A stretch of DNA of 64,000 nucleotides. It comes from Anticarsia gemmatalis (Eukaryota > Arthropoda > Insecta > Lepidoptera > Erebidae). Location: contig NC_134767.1 of the NCBI RefSeq assembly GCF_050436995.1, positions 6,758,001-6,822,000 of the forward strand, given 5' to 3'. Both the position numbers and the translations under genes were made by a program. Positions 13,170 through 25,298 of the stretch are shown piece after piece. Every line of letters starts with the position of its first letter. The stretch's first letter is position 1. Under the pieces are notes generated by a model. The model was not told where the DNA came from. It saw only the letters and a list, made by a program, of their open reading frames with translations, and searched no databases.

Positions 13170-13867
13170 GAGAAAAGTTAGAGCTATAAAATAATTAAAG
13201 CTGCAATTGTTGTTTCAATCTAATTGTCGAGTCAACACATAATGTATCTTATTCTTATTTCTAACCTTAAATATTTCATTAATATTTCTATTGACTGTTA
13301 TCTCCTATTGAGTATATTGCAATTACACTTATAAAAAGCCAAATAGTAAGTTATAGATAATACGCCTAATACAGTTGCTGAGGTTACTTTTACAGTACCA
13401 CTTATGAAAATTGATGTTTTGGAGTCATATTGAAGAAATAAGATTATTTACGATGTGAATATTATTATATTGAATGCAAACCAATAAATCTTATAAGCAT
13501 TTATTCAATTAAATATATCAGTATTCTAACCTACAAATAGTTTCAATTACATTCTATGTCTATCCCTGTCCCTCCAGTTAGAAGAAAAGAGACAGCAACA
13601 CAAAAAAGCAACACAGCAATGTCGATTCTAATTGAAAATGTACAGAATTCTAAACTTCAACATTAAATAACCATAAAAGTACTTTGTAACACCAATTCGG
13701 AGTTATTTAATTGCGTTAGTGCTATTAGCACTGCCATGCCCCATAAGTAACTAGCGTTATATTACTTGGGTACTCTGTTGAGTATTCTTAGTACGAAATG
13801 GACAGTGTTAAGCAGAAAAGACATTTTCAAATATTAAATGGATCAATGCAACATGAATCTTTTAGAT

Positions 13868-14011
13868 CAGTGGTTCCCAACCAGTGGTCCGTGGAAGTCA
13901 AAAATGGTCCGCGAATGATGTTAAAATAAAAAAAAATCATGATGATTATTACACTTTTTTTGCATATACTTAAAAAGTGGTCCCTGACTAAGAAAAGGTT
14001 GGGAACCCCTG
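13868..14011. mobile_element. hAT-type MITE with perfect 8-bp target duplication
   Basis: Begins cagtggttcccaacc and ends ggttgggaacccctg, an imperfect terminal inverted repeat of about 15 bp of the hAT type. It is flanked by ttttagat at 13860-13867 and again at 14012-14019, the 8-bp duplication that hAT transposases make. It is 144 bp long with no ORF, so it must have been mobilised in trans. Confidence 0.9.
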
Positions 14012-14607
14012 TTTTAGATAGGATAATTTTTTACATTTTTGGATCTAAGCAATAACTTAATTTTTTTTCATATTTGATGATTTAGAGATGGTACCTTTGA
14101 CGTGATAAAAATATTGTTCGGTGAATGTTACCAAAATACCGGGATCTTTTATGCATATATGATAGTCAATTAGTAGATTCTGTTCACATATTTTACTCGA
14201 TTTTGTAAAAAATGTTGGTTGGATCTTTTTTGCTTAACACTGTCCAAATAAGGAGTATAGAAATGTTTCGAACATGCAACGATTGAAATGTGATAGTCAT
14301 TGACATTTTATACTGCTAAGGAGGTCTTAGGCCTAAGATCCTGGATATAACTGACAATTCTAATTTTAGGTTTAATTCTTGGGTAAGAAACAGTTGACAA
14401 GCATACAAGGATGTTAAGAAAGAAACAAAAATGGCTAAGATGATCTTAAATATACCTGAGAATCAGTGTCCTAGGTTTAATTTATCAGGTCGGAACAGTG
14501 GACGGGCCTTGAATTTGGAAGTGCACTCTAAAACTCGGTATTAAACAAACAACAGTTACTACCTAGCTACGATTTGAAAACAAATAATAAATAAAATTGA
14601 AACTCAC

Positions 14608-14660
14608 TACTGTTCTACGGCTAGGGGTCTTCTCCCCTAATGAGGAAGGGGCTAGGTCTG
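14608..14660 (-). mobile_element. SINE-like fragment
   Basis: Contains ctaggggtcttctcccctaa and a reversed version of the cctaacccc-type block of the family at 10.36 kb. Truncated. Confidence 0.45.
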
Positions 14661-14816
14661 GCGTTATGCAAGCTGACCAAAAATAATCTAGAATTGAATA
14701 TCTTTCAGCTAAGTTGTGTGTAAAAATGATTTCATTTCAAAATGAAGTCCACATAAAAAAATCTGCTATATTTTGACAGTTCCAATTTTAAATTCCATTC
14801 TTATGAAAACAGTTCA

Positions 14817-14988
14817 GCGGGCTTATCACGTATCTCAGTTGACACCTAGTATACGTCAAATCTATGGTCACTATTCAGTACATTGCTGCTTTGACGTAAC
14901 GTACTAATCACCATAATCTAAGGGAGAAAACAATGGACAGCATAGTGGCTTTCAAATGGCTGTCAACTGAGATACGTGATAGCCCCCC
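14817..14988 (+). mobile_element. MITE-B, copy 1
   Basis: Ends are gcttatcacgtatctcagtt and, inverted, aactgagatacgtgatagcc. About 170 bp with a shared interior (cagtacattgctgctttga, agagaaaacaatg). Other copies lie at 39.45 and 50.42 kb. A possible cag duplication flanks this copy but is not reproduced at the other two. Confidence 0.8.
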
Positions 14989-17396
14989 AGTTGCAAAATC
15001 GTATTGTGGGTTACGTTTTAATATTTAAACATTAACTTTCTCTTATGCTTGCTATTTTATTAAATTAACATATTTAAATGAATTATTAAAAAAAGAAACG
15101 TATATAACATTTTACATTTCCTACCATTTCATTTTTCGCACATTGAATTAGGCCAGCTGTTTTCTGTTATACATCTCCTAGCCCTATATCTGCTAGATAC
15201 ACTATCTAACATATATCTATAACCTCAAAACAGACCCATACTCCTGAAAAACCAAGCTTTACGTAAAAACAGTAAAGATAAACCGTTACATCATGAAGTT
15301 CCAACGTATAAAGCTTATCGTCCCTTCCATTTTCAATATTCAAACTTTGAATATTAGTTCTAACTTTTTTAAATTTATTTTAGGCACAACCTAGGGCCAA
15401 GACGGACGTCCATAGGAAAAAAAACATATACCTACTGTATAACGTACAGGGCCGCACGAAAGTTACTGTTATCTTGGCATATCCTCTCTAGGCGAAACGT
15501 CTATAAAGTATACGATTTATTATCTTAACGTCCGCGAACAACGGTATACGGTTCTTGATGCGCGCGCCGCTCCCCCCTTGCTGCTATTGTTACGAAGCTT
15601 CCATAAAGTAACACATTCGAGGTAGAGAATTATTCCATCTCTGGTCTCAACTTCAGACGTCCATAACTTCGTGTACACACAAAAATACGACCACAAACTT
15701 ATATATTTATGTTCAGAAAAAAATCACGGATTTTTTGGTGTAAAAATCGTTATCCAAAACTGTCGTTTAATACTAAAATACAAGGCTCTTAAATAAATTC
15801 CTTATCTCTCTGGCGTGTATTTTAAATGCGGTACTTTATGGACGTGCGCGTCTATAGTGAACCGTATTTCTGTGAGCATAAATGCGGGAACAGAATCTCG
15901 CTACTTGCTTGGTCTCGGAGCAACCCTTCGTCTTATTCTCCGTCCTTGTCTTGCACGACGGTCGGCTGCGCTCCTCTACGTACAAAGCTGGTGCTCTACA
16001 TACAGTAGTTTTATCGCTTTGGAAATAATTTGATTTTAATTTTAATGGGAGCTGGACTAGCTGATGCTGTTTTTTGTTGGTGTTAGGGAAAACGGTATAG
16101 TCCTTTTGAATTATATTATGTGTTTCGTTAGTTTTATACTTTGAAGTAAGTTTATCGATTGGATGGATTGTGAATATTAAAGACATACTTTTTTAATTGC
16201 GATTATAGAATTCGTATGCTAAAATGAAAATTAAATTTAATTTAATTATGCGGACACAGTACTTTCGGGATCATTTTGTAAAGGCCTATAAAAATTCTAT
16301 AAAAAGTCAATTAACATTATAACTATTGTCATAAAATTATAGATCACTAATTCATTATATTCACTAATATCATAGAACCTAAAATCTCATTTCTCATACT
16401 ATTTCAACATTTTTAAAGCCATAGTAATTAGAACTACAGCTAACAGAGTTACCTACAACAAATCTTTAGTTTAAACACGTACTAAATACCCAATTACTTC
16501 ACTCAAAAAGTACAAACACATAATTTAAAGCTATAAAATATATTATATCATAGCTCTACCAGTGTATAGCGTGTCTTAAGCCCGCGTCGTCCCGGTCGCT
16601 GTACGCGCCTACGTAGTTATAGCGCAAATGTACTTTTGCCCACTTTGATATATCGCGCTCGACTCGCATAACCACGTTACTGCATATTCTTACTTTGTAT
16701 TATTTTAGTTGGAAAGTCAATAGTTTTGTGAATTGTTCTTGAATCAAACTAAGTGAAAAAAAAAATTTTATGTACTGAAATTCCCAGTTTAGTAAATTCA
16801 CAAATCGGTCGCGTAATGTGACTAAAATGTAATAATTAAATAGTAAATTACCTTAAAGTTAGTAGTTATTAGTCAATGACGTCATAATATTGCATTATAG
16901 TAACTCAAAATAGTTTATTCCATTTTATTTTATTTATTTTTATTGAATTTAAAATATATTCTATCAATGATTTTTATTTGTAGTAGCATCAAAAATTGCT
17001 TAGTAATGTAGTAGCTAAATACGGAATCGAAAGATTATGTCTACCAAATGCACTATTATATTAATTCCCCATCACGAAACTACCTAACTTAATCAAATCG
17101 TGACGTCATCATTCTTTATAACAAACCAAGATAATAAAAGATGTTTAGTTAATTGCAAAGGTAAGTAATAAATCGAATACAAATGTTGTTTTTTTAAAGA
17201 AATAGTGACCTCGTACAGCTTCCCGGAATCGTTTTTATTGAAACGAAGTTTTTAGCTTCCTCAAAGTAAGTGAAGGTTGTATCAAAGTTCATTCCGTGAC
17301 CGAATAAAATTCATGTAAATATTATTACTGTAGCTACTAATATTATAAACAAAATACAAAATACAATAATGAAATAACAAATCCACCCTACTATAA
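14989..17396. other. Gene-poor stretch with two GC-rich islands
   Basis: Island one (about 15360-15660) has no open frame of note. Island two (about 15825-16015) is open in three overlapping frames on both strands (60, 72 and 116 codons), a result of its composition; none resembles a protein I know. A third CpG-richer patch is at 16560-16670. TGACGTCA palindromes occur at 16877 and 17101. Confidence 0.35.
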
Positions 17397-17721
17397 TCCT
17401 ACTAATATTATAAATGCGAAAGTTTTGTGAGTATGTATGGATAGTTGTTACTCTTTCACGCAAATATTACTGAACCTATTACCATGAAATTTGGTATATA
17501 GGTAATAGGTAGCTGAAGACCCAGAATACCACATAGGATATTGTGAGGATGCTTGTGAGGGTGGGTCGATGTATATTTGTTACTCTCTCACGCTATAATG
17601 ACTGAATAGATTTCTATGAAATTTGGTACACAGATAGTCTATAACCTAGATTAAGACATAGACATATACTTTTCTCCCCGGGAAATGTTTTCATGCGGAC
17701 AAAGTCACAGGTAGAAGCCAG
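17397..17721 (+). mobile_element. Second Helitron-like family (tattataaatgcgaaag), copy 1
   Basis: Starts TC then ctactaatattataaatgcg and has the family block accatgaaatttggtatat, partly duplicated inside. It ends near gtagaagccag, a decayed version of the CTAG end seen at 22687 and 30297. No ORF. Confidence 0.6.
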
Positions 17722-18160
17722 TTATTTCATATTTTTTCTTATATTAGACAAAAATGATAGTCATGATAATTTGTCAACTGTTCGAGGAAAAACCAATTTG
17801 CAAATGATGGGTAAGTACGTAGGTATTGTATCTAACGTTGTACAAGGAAAATTGTGAGATATTATGTATTATGATAATATAATGGATATTCAGATGTCTA
17901 AAATATGTTAGTGGTATGTAAATAGAACGTTTAGTTTCCACGTAACTTAAAATCAAATGAGAAATATAGGTCCCTGACTAGAGATCTAGATTTTTTTAGA
18001 TCATTTTTCTACACTTTGGCAGCAATAGATATTATTCCTTTTAATCTTTAGTTTAGCCGTAAGTAATAACAGATAAAGCCAAGTATTAACAATTATAATA
18101 TAAATAATCTCGATCAAATTTCAAGGACAACTTGCAAAACTATTGAATAAAATAAAAATA
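17722..18160. other. Gene-free stretch
   Basis: AT-rich, no feature supported. Confidence 0.4.
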
Positions 18161-18510
18161 ATGTGAAATGTCAAAAGTGCAGTAGCGCCCGTCCTGCCCA
18201 CGCGAGTGACGGCCTGTCTAGAAGCGGGCGCTTTTTTTACATCGAGAGCCCATCCGAGGAGCGGAAAACAAAAAGGCTGGATTTATATATTTTTTTATTA
18301 TTTTATTTATTTCCCTTTTATTTCTGTATTTTATTTTCGTTAAATTTTTGCATATCGCCGCGCTGGCCCGCGCCTCATTGTTTATACTCTGTGGTCGTTT
18401 CGCGCGCTTTCGCCATTTTGTACGGAATGTCAACTGTCACGGTGTTGATTGGCGGGAATCTGAGGAATGGCGGCCGATGTTTTGGTAGACTGTGTGTGGT
18501 CTAGCAAAAA
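18161..18510. promoter_or_regulatory. CpG-rich island, possible promoter
   Basis: Two GC-rich blocks (18180-18260 and 18355-18500) flank a T-rich tract. The second contains ttcgcgcgctttcgccattt and gaatggcggccgatg, composition often seen at insect housekeeping promoters. Frames of 71 and 113 codons are open here on opposite strands, but their residue composition is low-complexity and they match no family I know. No TATA box or downstream exon was identified. Confidence 0.25.
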
Positions 18511-19689
18511 GGTTAAAACGTGTATTAATATTTGATCCAGATAGATAGGAATCTTAGATTATTTAGATGGCAGCTACTGATTGCTATTTCTCGGTATAAT
18601 CATGGTCGCAGCGCGAGTCCTGGCTCGGCATGACCTATAAAGGAGGATTTATAATGATCGATATTCGCTTCGAGCCGTTCTAGATTCCTTCGGGGGCAGC
18701 CCATGTATCATTATATTATCTTATCGACAGTTGCAACTTTGTATAATTAATGCGAAAGTACTTTGAACGAAGTTTCATGAGAGCATCGTGATGAGAATCG
18801 GCTAGATTTATGCTGAGCATGTACCGAGTTTATGTTTTATATGTAATTTTAACGCGTAACACTCAATTATGCAGTTATGTTTTACTAGTAAGCTATAGCT
18901 AGTGTATAATTTTAATCCGCGTAAGAAGAACCCGTTTAACTTTTTTGTTGTATTCCCAGTAATGGGCGCTTTTATAATTTCTAAACGTTCATAGCGAGCA
19001 TTTAACAGCGCTGTCGGGAGCCCATTGCCCATTGAATAGAAATTGCAATTTTATTATAGAGACAACGATATTCTGTTATTTGACTTGAGCACATACACTT
19101 ATTGCAGTTTTGGATTCCTTTTATCTGAAAAACAAATTGCTCCCTTGATCGCTCAGATACTTGTCATTCGTTTAATTCACTCTAGCATCTAAAATCTTGA
19201 TAAATCCTGATCTGAGTTATGGAAACCATCGTGGAACCTTTATTTCGAACGTTTGACATTCATAATTACCTGACAATAATCAGTTTAAAACACGGAAAAA
19301 AAATTAAAATTCCATGTAATGAGACTTCATTATTACAAAATTAATTCACTGGTGGAAAATTCATCATTATTTTTATCATAACGTTTTATTTTTAACCTAT
19401 TTAAATAATAAATATATAAGCACAATCTAAATTTATTCTTGCTCTACCTTACCTGTGTTTTAGCAAAGGTACCTTATATAAAATTAAACGTTTACATAGT
19501 AACTATTGCTCACTTGTACTTCAATATAATTAGTGTGAAATATTCCCGTAGGTCCGAGAGCTGAGCACACTCTTTTGTTCGCAGTCGGTGTAGAATGAAA
19601 CATCAGGTACCGGACCGATGTACAAACATTCTGTTTACGTACATACCGCGAAGTACAGGCGGCGACAAAAATGCTACAGACATTTTTAC
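18511..19689. other. Gene-poor stretch
   Basis: No gene seen. A GC-richer patch at 18600-18700 includes ctataaagg. A short segment bounded by acceptor-like ttgttcgcag and donor-like cag/gtaccg near 19575-19610 contains a stop in two frames and is not called as an exon. Confidence 0.35.
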
Positions 19690-19690
19690 A

Positions 19691-19857
19691 GTCAATCTGG
19701 GTAACATTTATTAGATTTTTTCTTATTATTTTTTCATATGAAACCAACGCAATTGATAAAAGTTTGCAAAACTAAAATAAACTTTTATCAATTGGTTTCA
19801 AAAAATAATCGAATGTAGTTCAATTTAAGTTAGTCAGTTTAGGTTACCCAGATTGAC
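19691..19857. mobile_element. MITE-like nested inverted repeat
   Basis: Outer arms gtcaatctgggtaac (19691-19705) and gttacccagattgac (19843-19857) are perfect 15-bp inverted repeats. Inside is a second hairpin: tgaaacca and attgataaaagttt (19739-19765) against aaacttttatcaat and tggtttca (19779-19800), with a 5-nt bulge. No ORF. Confidence 0.7.
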
Positions 19858-21356
19858 ATTACTTTTTTAGCCAGCAAAAGGCTTTGTCGACCTCATAGGA
19901 AAACTTAAACTACATAGGTACATTAAAACACAAAAAAAACAAATTGATTCTAAAATGGAGAAGATCAAAATTCTTGATATAGTTAAAGTAACTTTAGATG
20001 ATTTTAAACCATGCAGTTAATAAATTTGTATTATATTATGAAAAACAATGCATAATTTCGATATACCTAATGACTTTAATTCTGATCCTCATATAGCGTG
20101 GTTTTCGACAGTTTGTACCTATATCAAGAGTTTGACAACTAAAATGTGCTCAAAAATTAGTTCTTAAGACAACCACAAGGGGCATTGTTAATTTGTAGAA
20201 AGTAATGGGTATCGCGCTACTTTTTACAATAATAACTACCACCAGTTTTAAAAGTCTAGGAGCTTTTCCTGTCGTATTTCATTGTGACGTCTAAAGTGTG
20301 ATTGCCTGACTCGTTTAGTTCATTCTAATTATGTTATTTAATTAGCTTTTAACTTGGTTGACTTCTAACTGACTCAAATAACTTACTTTCATTCTATTTT
20401 CTCTTCTTAAGATGTCCTCACGTGAGCCTAAAAACTTTGCCGGATTTTTGTGGCCCAAATTAATGTTAAATTGGCTTAACCATCGAACGAGGCCGCTAAA
20501 TACTTAATTTGAGGAATTAAGATTTCTCAGAACTGGTTTAGGGCTAAGAAGTAAATGTAACAATATCGGAATTTCTGGTAATTTTGGGGTATTCTTGTAG
20601 TAACGACTTTAGTAGGTTTAAATCGCAGCATTTTTTCGATTTTTAAATTTTTTGAGTAGTCAACTTAGTGTCAAAGTTTTTCAAGGCTTTTGACATGGCT
20701 TAATTACTTCACGTTCTAATTGACAACAAACGGGACCGACACACTTACTGAAGCATGGAGACACACAGTTCAAATTGCCACCCATCAGTGGAATGCCCCG
20801 CAAAACTTGCTTGACACACGAGCGTAACTGGCTATGAGCGGCTTTTTAAGTATTAGGCTAGAACCTATTTCTATGAGACCTTTGCTATTTCTAGGTTCCT
20901 TCTTTCGATATACGCAAGCCATAGAAGATAAGAATACATTTAAATTCCATAAGTAACTGATTTTGTGTCCCAATTTTCTATATAGTCCCGATTTCAAATA
21001 TGAATCTGGTCTAATTATTTTTAAAGAAATGTTGAGTACCCTAAAATTCAGTAACACTATTACACCTCGGTGTATTACACCTCAATTAGTGTTATTGCGC
21101 GCCAAATCGAGAAGGTAGCTCTTTCCTATCTTTCATGGTCCAAAATTTTTCTAGCTTACACACTACCATTATAAAAATTTTCGTATCCAACTTTATACTT
21201 TTCTTCAAAAATTTCGTCATTTTTCGCATTTTACTTTATAAATATTAATTCATACGTCCAACAGTTTACCACTCACCTGTACCTTGTTCATTATACCCAC
21301 ATACATTTGTGTGTGTGTGTTTAAAGCAAACATGCCGCCGGCGTGCCTACATATTA
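19858..21356. other. Gene-free stretch
   Basis: AT-rich. The 90-codon minus frame at 20785-21057 has no recognisable similarity and is not called. Confidence 0.4.
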
Positions 21357-22366
21357 GAGGCTTCCGGCGACTGGGACCGCAATTAACTCGGCCCGCGGTC
21401 CCAGTTGACGGATGAATTTATTTTAATATTTTTCTTCCGGCGACTGGGACCATCCATATATGAATACTGAAATATATTGTTCAAGCCAAAAACGGTACAG
21501 TCAGACGAAAATTTTTTAAAGTAATAATTATAGAAAAACCCATTCGGTTCAAAAAGAAACACACCTGCAAGGTGTTTCTATTTGAGTGATTCGAGCATCA
21601 AATTTGACCAGTCGAATCGTTGTGAAATGCCACCTATTTCTCATGGTAGTATGTCAATCACAGGCGCTTGTAGCTGTCATAATAGTCACAATAGGAATGA
21701 TGACTAATTTTTTTAATCCATCTAGTAAATTAGATTGATTTTGTTAGACTAGACTAGGCTGATTTTGTTATATTCATAGGCTATTTACTTACTTGCTGTT
21801 AAAAGTTTTTAAGTTATCATGTGTATTTGTTTCTAATACGTAGATTTTAAACACGAAGATCTGCAATCAAAGCAGTTTTTTACATCTAATGATATAAATC
21901 TATACTAATAATATTAAGCTGAAGAGTTTGTTTGTTTGAACAATTGGTGCGGATCTATTGGATCTACTGGTGCGGATTGAAAAATAATTTTACTGTTGGA
22001 TAGCCTATTTATTGAGGAAGACTCTAGGCTATATAACATCACGCTACGACCAACAGGAGCAGAGTACCAGTAAAAAATGTAACGAAAACGGGGGAACATA
22101 ATATGACCCATTCTCCTCTCTTCTGTGAAGCAAGCGAAGTTGCGCGGGTCAGCTAGTAAATGATATTTTTGAATTAAACCGAATTTTTATTTTATTACTT
22201 CTTTAAACAATTTTTCGTCTGACTGTACTATTTTGGCTTGAACGATATATTTCAGTATTCATGTATGGATGGTCCCAGTCGCCGGAAGAAAAATATTAAA
22301 ATTAAATTCATCCGTCAACTGGGACCGCGGTCCGAGTTAATTGCGGTCCCAGTCGCCGGAAGCCTC
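21357..22366. mobile_element. Foldback DNA transposon split by a nested Helitron
   Basis: Long terminal inverted repeats of about 180 bp begin gaggcttccggcgactggga and are nearly identical. Direct copies of catatta (21350-21356 and 22367-22373) give a 7-bp target duplication. Each arm holds the motif cttccggcgactgggacc twice and an internal hairpin (actgggaccgc against gcggtcccagt). Without the 258-bp Helitron at 21899-22156 the element is about 752 bp. There is no transposase frame. The 7-bp duplication does not match the common superfamilies (hAT 8, piggyBac TTAA, Tc1 TA), so I leave it unassigned. Confidence 0.85.
21899..22156 (+). mobile_element. Lep1-type Helitron, copy 3, nested
   Basis: Starts TC (tctatactaata) and ends gcgcgggtcagctag after the CGAAG-loop hairpin. 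It sits inside the foldback element and so is younger than it. The 65-codon minus frame inside it (21914-22111) is Helitron sequence, not a gene. Confidence 0.9.
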
Positions 22367-22589
22367 CATATTACATACTACGGCTACTTTGATACTATGA
22401 TATAATAAAATATGTAAGGACAAACCTCCGCCGTTGTGCTACACACCTGGTACATGTAGCTATTTGTAATTACGTAAGCGAACATTTATAGATAAGAAAT
22501 GATATGGTTTTATACTCTTTTTTTAATAAGAGAATATATGTAAAGTGTAAAGACCACGGTCGATAACTTAATTTTAATTTAAGTCCTGT

Positions 22590-22869
22590 TTATATTATAA
22601 ATAAGAAAGTTTGTAAGGATGTTTGTATGGTACTCTTTTATGCAAAAACGATTGAACGGTATTTGATGAAATTGATATATGGATAACTAGCTTTTACCCG
22701 CGACTTTGTCCGCCACCTGAATTTTCCCGGGGTATAAAGTAGCCTATGTCCTTTCTCGGGTATCTAAATATTTCCATACCAAATTTCATGCAAATTGGTT
22801 CAGTAATTTAGGCGTGATTGAGTAACAGACATACAGAAATAAATTTGCATTTATAATATTAAGTATGGA
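22590..22869. mobile_element. Two abutting copies of the second Helitron-like family
   Basis: A truncated plus-oriented piece (22590-22686) meets a fuller minus-oriented copy (22687-22869). The latter runs from ctagcttttacccgcgactt to ataatattaagtatgga and reads on the minus strand from TC to CTAG. It supplies the 3' terminus of the family. Confidence 0.65.
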
Positions 22870-23438
22870 AGTAGGGATTTATCACCTAGAAAAACATATA
22901 GGACTTTTTCAACTGGGGTTCCTTTTCACGGACAAAATCGAGTCAAAGAGACTGCAAAAACGATCTCCTACAAAATTATAAATAGATCTTTATCTATCTT
23001 GACAGATGATTTGATAATGTACAGTTTGTAATAAGTCAAGCATTGGGTGGATTCTATTTTTATTTGCGAAGCGGAAAGGAATGTAATATATGAGTATGGA
23101 CTAAATTTAGAATTAAGATACTTATGAGTTAAAAATAGTAGGAAGTTTATAAGAAAAAAGAGTTTGTACTTTTTAACTATGCTTTTTAAGTATTCTTCAT
23201 GTGGAAGTTATATTGTTAAAAAAGGAATAATGAAAGAACATTTTCAAATTATGTCAGAATAAAAAGTAAACCTTGTTTATATTAATACCCATATGAGGCA
23301 CGTGTTTTCTTTCAGAATTATTGAGTTTTATGTCCCGCAAAGCAGATTGGGAGCCTAGTATTCCTTAAAGAACTTTTAGATATGCGTGGATTTCTCTCGA
23401 TATCTTGCTTCATATGTACATCGTACTAATGCAACGAA
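22870..23438. other. Gene-free stretch
   Basis: AT-rich, nothing recognised. Confidence 0.4.
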
Positions 23439-23688
23439 TCTATACTAATATTATAAAGCTGAAGAGTTTCTATGTTTGCTTGAATGCGCTAATCTCAGGA
23501 ACTACTGGTACGAATTGAAAAATATTTTATTGTTAAATAGCCTAGACTATTGAGGAAGGCTATAAGCTATATAACATTACGCTATGACCATTAGGAGCGG
23601 AGTAGCAACGAAAAATGTTACAAAAACTGGAAAAATTATGATCCATTCCCTCTTATGTGACGCAAACTAAGTTGCGCGGGTCAGCTAG
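23439..23688 (+). mobile_element. Lep1-type Helitron, copy 4
   Basis: Full length, 250 bp, TC to CTAG, flanked by A and T. The loop of the terminal hairpin has drifted (cgcaaactaagttgcg) but the stem is intact. Confidence 0.88.
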
Positions 23689-25054
23689 TGTTATAAATTT
23701 TGGATGTATTCATATACGTTTGTTACCCAATTACTCTAGAACTACAGAACGGATTTCCTTCATTTCGTCGAAATCGATAGAAACTAGAATATAGGTATAA
23801 AAACGCCTATTATCAACAATGTAAGTAAATAAGTTGATCGTAGAGCACACGCACGACATCCAAACGTCGCAAAAGCGATGTTTTCCTCAGTTGGCTTCCC
23901 TCAAGACAATTAAAATTACCGGCTACAATGACGTGACGAGGCTATAATACGACCAATACTTGATCAAACGACGAAACAGTGGATATGGCAATTTTTTATG
24001 ATTTTTCGGATAAAACCCAGTTTCAAAGTGAATGGTTAAGCATCAATCGTTAAATGTATAAAGTACTATATAAAGTGATAGATAGGTGTATGGAAAAACA
24101 AAGAAAATTCCATTTGTATCTATCGAGAAATTGTAAGAAAATTGGATCAGCGCCTCTAGCGGGGATCATTGGAACTATTTCTGCAGTACATTTACATACT
24201 CTGGTTACTTGATAGTCTTGATCTACGGCTTATTCAGAAGTTGCCTAACAGAGGCTAAATTATATCAACACAAACATTTTAAATGCGTAAGTGACTGTTT
24301 GTTACCCCATTCACGCATAAAAGGCTGAACCGATTGGGCTGAACTTTGTTAGGGTGATTAAATTCCGGAGTGCAAAAGGCCCTGATATATCATCCTCTCA
24401 CAGTCCAATGGTCGATACTGGGTTCTATTCCCTGGTGAATTCTCACTAACATTATTTGAGTCTAGTTGCAATATTCCTTATTGATATCTATACTAGTGAA
24501 ATTAGACTTTATCATAGTGAAACTAGCCGTATTGGGCTTAAGGCTACGAAACTAGATATCTACTGAAATAATACAAAATATTCGATGAACAAACTATCTA
24601 GAAACAAAATCTAAGAATTCCAACTTTAACACAAGAAATTCTTCTAGCCGAGGAAAACTTTAGTTTTCTTAAAGTTTCTCAACGTGGCCGGAAAATAGTA
24701 AAAGAAAATACTAAGAAAGAAAAAGTTTTATCTAAAATATTAAATGCAAGACAAAAGAAAACTATACCTTTGTTTTTAAAAATGAAAATATTTTTTAGCG
24801 GACCGAGATGAAAACGTGGGGAATTCGTGCATTTAATGTATACTTAAGCTAATTTTTATATTTTATAATACATATAAGCTATAAATAAGCTAATTTTATA
24901 TTTTAAATACAGGTTGTTGGATCAAAAGTTAACATAACAATCGGTTCTTCTCTCGAATGCTTTATGGGATCCACCTGTTAATCTGAGAGTTCAGGTTCAT
25001 AAGCATCATATTTGCTATTATATAGCAATCTATCTTAAATGAATTGTGTGTTAA
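23689..25054. other. Gene-poor stretch with a MITE-A remnant
   Basis: A MITE-A fragment lies at about 24105-24215 on the minus strand (gcgctgatccaattttctta and aatttctcgatagata). A short piece near 24400-24445 (actgggttctattccctgg) looks like a SINE box B. No gene. Confidence 0.5.
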
Positions 25055-25298
25055 TCTATACTAATATTATAAAGCTGAAGAGTTTGTTTGTTTGAACGCG
25101 CTAATCTCAGGAACTACTGGTCCGATTTGAAAAATTCTTTCAGTGTTAGATAGTCCATTCATGGAGGAAGGTTATAAGCTATATAACATCACGCTACGGC
25201 CATTAGGAACGGAGTAGCAACGAAAAATGTTAAAAAACGGGGAAAATATGACCCATTCTCTCTTATGTGACGCAAGCGAAGTTGCGCGGGTCAGCTAT
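25055..25298 (+). mobile_element. Lep1-type Helitron, copy 5
   Basis: 244 bp from tctatactaatattataa to gcgcgggtcagctat. The terminal G of CTAG is changed to T. Hairpin intact (cgcaagcgaagttgcg). Confidence 0.86.

Noticed and set aside
15836..16186. 116-codon minus ORF
   Set aside because: Half is AT-rich filler and half is the GC island; no domain is recognisable and overlapping frames are equally open.
21914..22111. 65-codon minus ORF
   Set aside because: Lies wholly inside a Lep1 Helitron; the same reading is conserved between copies only because the DNA is.
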